Assembly: GCF_024166365.1 (NCBI RefSeq) | Contig: NC_064846.1 | Span: 26,185,866-26,249,865, forward strand | DNA from: Elephas maximus indicus | Taxonomy: Eukaryota; Chordata; Mammalia; Proboscidea; Elephantidae | Direction of reading: 5' to 3' | Length of the DNA stretch: 64,000 bases | Shown here: positions 48,001-60,000 of the stretch, piece after piece | Numbering within the stretch: the first letter of the stretch is position 1 | Layout of the letters: every line of letters starts with the position of its first letter | Position numbers and translations under genes: made by a program | The notes under the pieces: generated by a model | What the model was told of the DNA's origin: nothing | What the model saw: the letters and a program-made list of their open reading frames with translations, nothing else | Database searches by the model: none

Positions 48001-51000
48001 AGGTAAAACTTTTACAAAATTTAATTTAAAAAATGTTTACAAAATATTAAGGATTGGTATACAGCAAATGTTCACTTGTCTAGATATTTTGATAAGAAAT
48101 CTTATACTGGTATCCATATAACTTAAATAAAAATTTATATTTATAGTAATTATCTTTATAAAAGGTTTTAAAGTTCTTTCCCAGTCATCAAATCATCAGA
48201 TTTTTTTAAATTAAGGTCATGTACACTAGATCATTCTGTGTGTTTAATGTTTCATATATCTTAGAAGTTCCACTCAGTCTGTTTTCTGACTTTGCCTTTG
48301 ATGTTCAGGGCTCCTAGGTTTTTATAAATTTTATCATTTTACTTGTTTTTTTTGGGTCTTTGTTGTAGAGGGTTCACTGGAAGCGTCTGACTACTCCGCC
48401 ATCTTGACCCCACCTCTGAAGAAATTGTTTTTTAATAGTTTGTTTTGTATCCTCCCTGACTTGACTTCTGCAAAGTACAGGCAAACAAGAATGGTCTTAT
48501 TTCCCATCCATTTTGTGCACAAATCATGGCATAGTATATATATGAGAAAGGGGCAGCTGTTCTCTAAAGTGTAGATTTTTTTTATTGTAGCATTGTTTAT
48601 GATTAAAACTATGGGGAAAATTTTTACTTTCTAGTTTATATTTTTTTATGTAAGTTCATTTTTTATATAATACAGTAAAGATTATTTTTGAATGATCTTT
48701 TGCCATTATTATAGCTAAGTAGAAGCTTACTATACCAAAATCATGACCATGTAGGACAGACTAGGACTGCCCCATAGGGTTTCCAAGGAGCATCTGGTGG
48801 ATTCAAACTGCCAGCCTTTGGTTAGCAGCTGTAGCTCTTAACCACTCTGCCACCAGAGTTTCCAAAGATTACTATGCTACTGAAATAATGTTTCATCCGG
48901 CGGAACAATATTTAAAAGTATAAGTCAAACATTCTGGCCTGCTGATTGGAAGAGATCCCATATATGTGCTCATTCCAAAGAAAGGTGATCTGACAGAATG
49001 CAGAAATTATCGAACAATGTCATTAATATCACGTGCAAGTAAAATTTTGCTGAAGATAATTCAAAACTGGTTGCAGCAGTACATCAACAGTGAACTGCCA
49101 GAAATTGAAGCTAAATTCAGAAGAGGACGTGGAACGAGGGATGTCATCGCTGATGTCAGTTGAATCTTGGCTGAAAGCAGAGAGTACCAGAAGATGTTCA
49201 TCATCTGTGTTTTATTGACTACAAAGGCATTGAACTGTGTGGATTATAACAAATTATGGGTAACGTTACGAAGAATGGGAATTCCAGAACACTTAATTGT
49301 GCTCATGAGAAACCTGTACATAGACCAAAAGGCAGTTATATGAACAGAGCAGAAGGATACTGCATGGTTTAAAGTCAGGAAAGATGTGCATCAGGGTTGT
49401 ATCCTTTCACCATACCTACTTAGTCTGTATGCTGAGCACATAATGTAAGAAGTTGGTCTATATGAAGAACGGGATATTAGGATTGGCGGAAGACTCATTA
49501 ACGACCTGCAAAATGCAGATGACACAACCTTGCTTGCGGCAAGTGAAGAGGACTTGAAGCACTTACTGATGACGATCAAAGACTACAGCCTTCAGTATGG
49601 ATTACACCTCAACATAAAACAGAAATCATCGCAGCTGAACCAATAAGCAACATCATGATAAACGGAGAAAAGGTTGAAGTTGTCAAGGATTTCATTTTAA
49701 TTGAATCCACAGTCAACACTCATAGAAGCAGGAATCAAGAACTCAAGACAACGTATTGCATTGGGCAAATCAACTGCAAAAGACTTATTTTCAAGTGTTA
49801 AAAAGCAAAGATGTCACTTTGAGGACTACGGTGCGCCTGACCTAACCCACAGTATTTTCAGTCACATCATATGCATGTGGACATTGGACAAGGAATAAGG
49901 AATAAGGAAGACCGAAGAATTGATGCCTTTGAATTATGGTGTTGGCGAAGAATATCGATTATACCATGGACTGCCAGAAGAATGAACAAATCTGCCTTGA
50001 AAGAAGTATAGCCAGAACGTTCATTAGAAGGGCGGATGGTGAAACTTTGTCTTCTATGCTTTGGACATGTTATGAGAAAGGACCAGTCCCTGGAGAAGGA
50101 CATCATGCTGGTATAGTACAGGGTCAGCAAAAAAACGGAAGACCTCAACGAGAGGGATTGACACAGTGGCCGCAACAATGAACTTGAACATAGCAATGAT
50201 TGTGAGGATGGCATGGGACTAGGCAGTTTTTCATTCTGTTGTACATAGGGTCACTGAGTCAGAGCTGACTCGATGACATCTAACAACAACAGACAGAATG
50301 TGTTGAGGCTTACAGGATCTTCCTGATGCTTCTCTTTGTACCTCATACATTATCTGGCACTTTGAATATGGGGAGTGGCAGAATAGCTGTGCTCAATGTC
50401 CAGTTTCAGTCTAGACTTTATTGAATTGCTATTGTGTTATTCGATAATTTAAAATATGCATAATGGTTTATAAAACTACCTTTCCTCTTAAACTGTAACT
50501 TGACACAGATATGAAATGAATGACTTTTGGTCAAGGTGTAAGTTATTATGATATATTTACATCTGAAAAGGTAAATTGCAAGAAAAAGGTATTAGATCTA
50601 TAGCCAGCCCTGATGGTAAGGTTTTTAAATTTGTTTGGGGGATTATTTCTTTGCTAATTAAGATAACAGGTGTTTATTGTTTGAATAAGGGTTATATGTG
50701 TTTTCTTTTTCAGCGTTGTTGTCCAGACATGATGAATGACTTTTTGGCAAATACTGACTCTGAACTTCCAAATAGAGAAAATAGAATTACAACTAGTTCA
50801 GAGAGAGGGAAATTGATCATGTTAGTGAGTGACTTTTATTATGGAAGACATGAAGGAACTCTTGAAGAACAGAAGACTTACACTACCTTTAAATGCTTCA
50901 GTTGCTTGAAAGTTCTTAAAAATAATATTAGGTATGGAAACACTTATTTTTATTTCCGTTTTAAAATTGGAATGCTGCGATACAAATGTCTCTTTATCTT

Positions 51001-54000
51001 GACTTTTTGTGTGTCATCCTAGATGAGCAATTTTAACACTTCCTACTAAGAACAAAGGCAGATTATCTTGTTGAAAAGCTTTTGTCTGTTTTTTTAAAAT
51101 AATTTTTATTGTGCTTTAAGTTGTCCTTAATGTTTTAAGAGTCTGACTCCTGGATCCACTTACTTGTGTCTTCCATATAGCTTAAGAAAGAACAAAATTT
51201 ATTTTAACTTAAGGGAAAATGACTTCTTTTTTGCCTATGTTATTATTAAACTAGAAGTTTTCATGAGCTATTTTTATTTTCTAGCTGCCTTTGAAGCTTC
51301 ATATCACAAGAAGAACCACTTTATTCAGTTTGACTTCTTCCATACTAGTCTTATTTAGTGCTCAAATTTTTTAATTCATATTTATAATTTATAGTACATT
51401 TACATTGCAGAGAAAGTGATCTTTTTTGGTGGTGGTCTTTAGAAAATTACCAGTTCTGTGAAACATGTCTTTTGATTTTAAAATTTAACCCATTTTAAAA
51501 ATAGGTATTTAATTCCCAGTTGAATTTTGAAGTTTTTTTAATACATGTGTACTTTAAATTATAGGAACTTGTACATTTCAATCTTTGAGTTGTATGGCTT
51601 TTTTTTTTTTTAAGTATTTTTTAAAAAATTTGTGTTTCATTTCTACATCAAATGTCACCCAAACCAGTTAGGGTTATGTTATTCTGAGAACAGCCTTGCA
51701 GGAGGTTTGCTTTTAATCTTCCATCTTTGTCTACTTGTTTGAGAATTACGTGCTGCTAATGGGAGCTGGTATAATAATTGAGAGACAACTAGTTGGTTAA
51801 GGTATTATTTGCTGTGTATAGATTTTAAGTACCTAAAATTATGAGCTGAAAGGTAAATGGCTCATGACCTTTAAAAAGGTTTATGTGTATATATTTAGCC
51901 AAGACTAGGATTTTTAGTAGGTTATAGTATTAAAACCAAAGGAAGAAAAAAGATATTTCAAGGTGTACCATACCAGCTCTAAAGAGAAACAGTGTTTTGG
52001 AGATATGAAATAGAGATAAAGGTTAAAACCTTCATGATGGTTGATATCTAGGTTGATGGCATTATAACTTAGTTTCAAGATTATTTTTTTCATGAACTCA
52101 AAGTGAATAATTGTTAATAATTGACAGTCTAAAAATTGTAGTTTTGATTAAATAACTTTAGTTTCAAATTTAGCAAAAAGCTTTAGTAAGCTTTTTGAAG
52201 TAGGTATATCCATTTATATTGCATTCTGTGCTGATGAAGGTCATAGTTCTGCCTCATAGGAACTGTTTTAGGGAAGGTGAAATAGCAGAATATAAACTGA
52301 AAAATGGACAGTGCCTACAAAGGGTACAGTCTGCAAGTTAAAATGAACAGTCTGCTAACAGTAAACCAATATCATTAAATAAAACAAAACGTTCTTGTAA
52401 TTACAGGCATTCACACTGCTATTGCATGCATTTAGAAACCAAGACACAAGTAAAAATATGCATAATTTGTCTTTTAAGCCACAGGAACCCATTATATATC
52501 TTCAAGGCCTTCAAAAGATTTCTCTCATGACTTTAGCTGCTTTTGGTGGAAGGGTTTCTTTCTTTTAAGTATTTCATTTTAAAATATAGATAGTACTTCA
52601 TGTATGGAAAAGAAGCTTGCTATTTTTCTTTACCAAAAAAATTGTTTTTAACCTGAAATAATAATAATTATAGCAATCAGTAATATTTCATATTTACTAC
52701 ATTAATGGATTATTTTTAAAGATTAAATGAAAAATGTTTACTGAGCCACTTAATGGATGTAATTATTTAAAGCACATGCTTTTCTAGAGGGCTTTTTAAG
52801 GCTTTAGAGATTTTATTTTTGAATAGTATACCTGTATTTTTAAAATTTAGGTTCACACAACTACCACAGCCTCCACCAGACTGAGTCCAGCACAACTAGA
52901 TGGTGCCCAGCTACCACCAACTGCTCTGACAGGGATCACAATAGAGGATCCCGGACAGAGCTAGAGAAAAACATAGAACAAAGTTCTAACTCACAAAAAA
53001 AAGACCAGACCTACAGACCTGACAGAGACTGGAGAAACCCCAAGAGTACTGAAGTCACTCCTGAGGTTCACCCTTCAGCCAAAGATCAGACAGGCCCATA
53101 AAACAGAATGAGACTAAAGGGGCACACCAGCCCAGGGGCAAAGATTAGGAGGCAGGAGGAGATAGGAAAGCTGGTAATACAGAACCCAAGGTTGAGAAGG
53201 GGAGAGTGTTCACGTTACGGGGTTGGCAACCAGTGTCACAAAACAATAGGTGTATTAATTGTTTAATGAAAAGCTAGCTTGTTTTGTAAACCTTCATCTA
53301 AAGTACAATAATAAATAAACAGAAAAAAAATTAGGTTCAGGTAGTCGTTTGTGAGATTTTTTTTCAATCTGAATTTTTGTACCTGGTTAACAATCATTTA
53401 TAGGTTTATGAACCACATGAAACACCATTTGGAACTTGAAAAGCAGAACAGTGAGAGCTGGGAAAACCACACCACCTGCCAGCACTGCTACCGTCAGTAT
53501 CCCACACCATTCCAGCTGCAGTGTCACATCGAAAGTACACATACCCCCCATGAATTTTCTAGTAAGTTATAACTTAAGTACTGGAAAATAACGATACTAA
53601 TGATGTAAACTGTGAGGAAACCTTAAGAGTTCTGATTGAAAAGTAAGAATAAGAAATATACTTTGTAGTTGGAGGGCAAAATTGAAAAAGACAAATTTTA
53701 ACTTTTATGTAAATAAAATAGTGACCTTTTAAGATAAAATCAGTTACTAAAATTGAAGTCTCTCTTGGAAATAATTCGTTAATAGAAACTCCCTTGGCAT
53801 AACTCATGTATTATATGTAAGGGACTAAATTAGAAAACTCAAGATTCCCTGGTTTTCAAATATGAAATCAATGGCTTTGATTTAAACCTTTAATAAGAAA
53901 AGTAATTACAATGATAGTTAAAACCACAGAGCCTGGAGCTAGACATTTTGGTTCAAATCTCAGCTCTGCCTGTTAATACAGCTTTGAGATTTCAGGCAAA

Positions 54001-57000
54001 TTACTTAATCTTCTTATACCTCAGGTTCCTCATCTAAAAAACGGGAATAATGGTAGTACCCTTCTCAGTGATGTTACGAGAATTAAGTAAGTTAATAGAA
54101 GTGCTTAGAACAGTGTTACAGAGTTAACAACTGTAGATTTGTTAGAACCACCATCACCACTATGACAGGTATTACTGTTATGGATGTACAAAACTACTTT
54201 TTAATTTATATGCATCCTTAAAATGGTGTAATGTCTTTTTTTCTACTTTCAGCAATTTGCAAAATCTGTGAATTATCATTTGAATCAGAACATACTCTTT
54301 TACAACATATGAAGGACACTCATAAGCCTGGGGAAATGCCATATGTTTGCCAGGTATACGCACATTTTATTGTGTACTTAGGTGCTTATTTAATATTTAT
54401 GTGCCGTGAAATGACATTTTCTTTTGAATTTTTCAACCATATAATTAAATAAAATTATATGGTTGGTTACTAAAATTGAGGACTCTCTTGTAAATAATTC
54501 ATTAGTGGAAACTCCCTTGGTTTAACTCATGCTCTATGGCGGGGATGGTGGAGTGGGCTGTATTTGGCCTCCAGGCCATAGTTTGTTGACCCCTGTATTA
54601 GAAAAAGGAAAGTCCTGCTGGAGAAAGACAAATATAGGGACTTATTTTAGCATGTAGGAAAGAACATAGGCATGCCAAGAAAATAGAAAATATTATTAGT
54701 TATAGAAGCCCAAGTAGATGCTTTGGGACTGGTATTTTTCCAGCATTTGAAATGGCTTCCAGTAATAGGAAAGCAAGATAAAGATAAATTTCCACTGGCA
54801 TGGCCTGGATGCCATTTAAAATCCAAAGAAGTGAATGCTCTGTTTAGCAGGAAAAATTCCTATAGAATTGTCATACAGATAAGAGGTGTCAGAGCTTGAG
54901 AACTCAAGTGAAGCTAGGGGGGTTGTAGATTGAAAAGAAGAAGGGACTCTAACCATGCTTTGGAATGTATCCCTAAACTTCGAAAGATAACTTTTCTGTC
55001 CCAAAGATTATTGCTTGCAATAATAGGGTTTTTGGATGTATAGGCAGCAGAGTTGAATTAGTAGTATATAACGTTCTTCTAAACAAATGACTCATCATGG
55101 CTACTTTGATGTAATTGTTATCAGTTACAAATTTTCGATTTAAATGAAGCCTTCCTTATTATTTCTAGGTTTGCCAGTATAGATCATCATCCTTTTCTGA
55201 AGTAGAAACTCACTTTAGAACGTCTCATGAAAACACTAAAAACTTGCTGTGTCCATTTTGCCTCAAAGTTAGTAAAATGGCAACACCCTACATGAACCAT
55301 TACATGAAGCATCAGGTGAGATTTACTGGTTCTTATTTGTTCATATTGTCTTAGGACATTGGTTCGATTCGTTCTAGAAAGAAAGCATAGTGTTCCAAAT
55401 GACACAATTTATAATTTATGCTGAATTGCTTGAGAAACTTCTTTTCCTTGTCTGTTTTCTGGTGATTATGGGACTCATAAATAGTGAAAATTCTGAAAGG
55501 TGTCTAGAAATAGGCAGTGGCATCACTAGGGGCGTGAGGATCTTATCCCCTGACACTATCAAAGGGAATGACACCAAAATGACCCAAGGATCCAGGTGCT
55601 GGTGGCAGATGGGCTAGTGTTGCCAGGGGAGGGGCCGCCAAGACAGTGGTGGCACTAGAGTTTCACCCATCACCCAGTATGGTAACACATCACCCCCCAT
55701 CACCTGCCAGTCACTAGGGTTAGTGTCACCCAGTATGGTAGCTCATCACCCTTCAGTCAGGGTGTGGTAGAGAAGGGTCTCCACCTTGGCCAGTGGGAGA
55801 GGGGAAGAGCTGTGGGGAACAGTGGGGGGTGGGGCCAGGAGGAGGGCCTCTCTGTGCTGCTGTGTGGGGGGCAGGGCTGGGTCGCTCCATCCACGGGGAT
55901 ACCTGGCCAGCCCTGTCTGCCATGGGAAGTGGGAGGTGTGTGTGACACCATGAGTTACTGCACTGGGTGACAGCAACCCTAGTGATGCCACTGGAAATAG
56001 GAACCATAGAGTGGAGGGAAAAAGAGAACATCAGTGGAATATCTAATCAGGGTTAGATGATTCAGGGTCTAAGAGTAGTGGGAATGGGAATAATTTTGAA
56101 AATAGTTACCAGAAGCAGGGAACAAGATTAGTTTGATCTGAGGAAGATAGTATTGAACAGAAAGTTTCTCTTCAAAGTTTATTTCCATTTTCTGTCTCAC
56201 TTTCTATTTTGAAAAAGCACATGGTTGTCATTGGTGACCCAGAGTGGTCTTTTATAACAGCTAGTGACAAAGGAAACAGCACTGATACTTATTACTAGGT
56301 ATGTGAACTATGCCAGTGAACTATATTTAGGCTATCACTTGTTTCCTGGATGACTTTTGCCAGTTATACTATGTAATTTCTGAGGTACAAGAATTAGTGC
56401 TTGCACTTTTCCCTTGAATTCTGATTTTATGCTTACTGGTTCTTTTCCTGAAACAATTAGATCTTCCTTTGTCTGGGCTAAAAGCATCGATGAAACATTC
56501 AGCCTATTCTTAAGTGTTTGAAAGAGTAATAGTGCCTTTGCCAAAATCAGAAGTCAGTGGATTTACTGAATCTGATCATGTAGTCAAGTTTTGCCTCCGC
56601 TCTGATAAGCTCATGATGTTTTCTTATTATTGATTGCATTGTCGTGACAAATTTATTCAGCACTGGCACTAACATTGCTTTCAATTCTAGTCAGTGGATA
56701 ATCATGAAATCAACTCGTGGTTGTTCATTGGAAAAAATCATGAAAGTAGAATTTGCAAATACATTGAGCATCACCTATGTTACGAATTAGATGGTACCAG
56801 CAGTAGCTTCCTTATCTTTGTATCGTGATACGCCATCTCCCCCTTGAGAACCTCTGGAAGATCTATTCTAGGGTTTCCCCAAGAGTGTTCCATCAAATGT
56901 TAAAAGGCATTCCCCTCAAAAATCTTCCTGCTAAAATAAATTTGGTAAATGACTGGATTTACGTAGTTTTTTTTTTAATAGGACTTTTCAGAGCTTTTAG

Positions 57001-60000
57001 TGTGATAATGGACATTGTAAATCTCTAAGCAAGTGCTGTAGTATGTATCGTTCCCCAAATTTATTGGACCATTAAATTCTTATTTGCACAATACCTGTTA
57101 ACATTTCTTGAGGAACAGAGTTTGGGAAGCACTGTTCTTAGTGCTGTATATCTTTTGGCCTTTGATTTTGAAAAGAAGAATGAGATGAAGCAGCAGCCCT
57201 GACTCTTTCATTATGAGACTTTTAACGTAATTTTTCCCCGATGCTTTACTAAGCTCCAGACTGAAATGTAGATATGGGGAGAATGATATATGCCTAAAAA
57301 GGTAAGAAAGAGGTGGGTGGGCCCACTATGTGGGCTGTGTCTCTTAAGTGGTTTACATGATCTATAGTCATCTTCATACCCTAAGTTGTACATCTTAACT
57401 TGCCATGTGTGTAAGAAATAGTTAACCCAGCAGATCTGAGTTGCTTAAACTTTGCACGTTTTCAAAAGGGCCTGCTTACATAATTGGCTAACTCCTGGGA
57501 ATTGAGCCCTTGAAATGTTCCCTGTGTTACTAACTGATAAAGAGTTCCCAGTTAGTTGGTAACTGATCTGAGATCCTGCTCTGGATCTTTTCGCTGTAAT
57601 GAATCATTGCTATTAGTATAACAACAACTGAGTCCTGTAAGACCTAACAACCTGGGAGTGATCTTGGGGATACACCATGAGTGCCCACTTTTTTTTTTTT
57701 TTTTGGTAAATTTAGAGTACCTTGGAGGTAGGCAAAGGAGCCCTGGTGGTGGTGCACTGGTTAAGCACTCAGCCGTTAACCAAAAGGTCAGTGGTTCAAA
57801 CCCACCAGCAGTGCCATGGCTCCACAAAAGACCTGCAGTCTGCTCCAGTAAAGAAATCCTATGGGGCAGTTCTACTCTGTCATATAAGGGGCCCTATTGA
57901 GTCAAAATTGACTTGACAGCACACAACTGTAGCCAGCAGTAAAGAGGAAAGAATCTATTAATAAATAAGAAGGATCATCAGGCATCCTTCAAGGTATTTT
58001 CCGCTTGCATAGTTGTTTACAAAACACTTGAAAACAATAGCTGAACAGTATTATAAACTTGTAATTGAGGTGATATTGCTGAAACAATATTAGGTAATAA
58101 GAATTGTTGAATCTGTGGCTCATTTTGGAGCCCCTGGTGGTGCGGTGCTTAAGCACTTGGCTACTGACTGAAAAGTTGGCAGTTCACACCCACCAGCTGC
58201 ACCACAGGGGAAAGGTGTGGCATTCTGCTTCCATAAAGATTTATAGCCTTGGAAATCCTATGGAGCAGTTCTAGTCTGTCCTATATGGTCACTGTGAGTT
58301 AGAATTGATTCAACAGCAATGGGCTTGGATTTGGATTGGCTTTACAGCTCATTTTATTCTCTTTGAAGGCTTTGGTTGTAACTTTTCTTTAAGAAGAGTG
58401 CATTATTACTGAGAAATTTTAGAGCTAACAATCAATCCAGTTGGTATGATTTAAGAACGGATAAAACATTTCAGATGTGTTAAATAAGCTCATTAGATCT
58501 TTAATACTGCTAAGCAGTTAATATATACTCAAATCACCCAAACAATCTAGTATGCTTGTCAAAAAGTTCGACCAGAAACAAACCCCTTGCCATCGAGTTG
58601 ATTCCCATTTGTAGGAACTCTCTAGGACAGAGTAGAACTGCCCCATAGGGTTTCCAAGGCTGTAATCTTTATGGAAGCAGACTGCCACGTCTTTATCCCA
58701 CAGAGCAGCTGGTAGATTCAAACTGCCGACCTTTTGGTTAGCAGCTGAGTGCTTAACCACTGCATTACCACGGCTCCTTATAAAAAATATTCAACACAGT
58801 TTTTTCTCTACCCTTAGAACAGGTAAGTTTCTTGAGCTGAACATCATGTTATAAATATACTGTATCAGCATCACCATTAGCTCACTGATGTGTAAGACTT
58901 AAGGCCAGCTAAAGGAATAGTAGGTGAAGTGTCTCCCAACTCAAGACCCTAGACAAGTGCTCAGTGAATGAAATGGCAGGCATTTTTAAACAAGTTAAGT
59001 TATACCTGCTGCTCATGCACACTCCCTGTCTCTTGCTGTCTGCCTCACCATTTATTTAGCAAGTATTTATCGAGTGCCTAACCTATGTCAGGGACTGTTT
59101 TAGGTATTGGGATACAGAAGTGAACAAAACAAATTTGCACCCTCTGGAACTTGCATTATAGTAAAGGAAGATAGTAAGCATTGTGTGTGTGTATTAGAAC
59201 GTATATGTGTGCCAGCTGGTGATAAGTACTATGGGAGGAAGATATAGGAGGATAGGGGGTGCCAGAGATTAGGAGGTGAAGAAGTGGTTTCTGTGTTATA
59301 TAGGGTGGTCAAAGAAGGCTTATCAGAAGGAAATAAGGGAATAAACCATATTAATACCTGGGATAGAGTGTTCCTATACAAACGGCATGGGGAATGTGTC
59401 TGACCTCCTCCAACCCCACAAGGGGGAAGGAAAACCAAGATCAACAGCCCAAGGCTGATTCCTATGAGGCGAGGTCAGACACACCACCTCTCTGCCATCT
59501 CTACCAATTCTAACACCAACTGTCTCTCCCACAGCACTGTACTGGTTCGATAATCCATTGCAATGGCCACACAGAAGTCAAAGACCATACTCAAAATTAT
59601 GGGGTTTATAATAAGGGAAGTAACAGTTACAGTTTAGGCTCAGGAATACTCAGGATGCAGTTCTTTCATCAGGACAGCCTCTCCCCAGCAATGCTCACAG
59701 GCATGCCTCTCTCTGGTCCTCAGCCTCTGTCCAAAGGCACTCACTCAGCTTTCTCTGTCTTTGAGCCAGGAAGCCCACTGTGCAGTCTCCTGCTGCTGGG
59801 TCACTCCTGCTGGTCTCTCCTTCCTTCCTGGTGGTGGGCTCTTCCTCTCTGCTCTGGGAATTGGCTCTCTTTTAAGGCAAAACTGACCATTCCCCTTGGT
59901 AGGCCACAGTTACCCTATCACACAATCACCTGGGTGAGAGTTACAAGCTCATGGCTGGAAAGGCCACACACAAAAGTAATTAATCACACCGCAGTTCCAG

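Noticed and set aside
48966..49163. Reverse-transcriptase frame as a host gene
   Set aside because: It belongs to a decayed RTE/BovB LINE, with stops and frameshifts in neighbouring blocks.
54178..54363. Minus-strand frames opposite ZNF280C exons
   Set aside because: They are shadows of the real + strand exons.
55746..56031. Several 60-90 codon frames near 55.8 kb
   Set aside because: All lie within or across the end of the non-coding hAT MITE.
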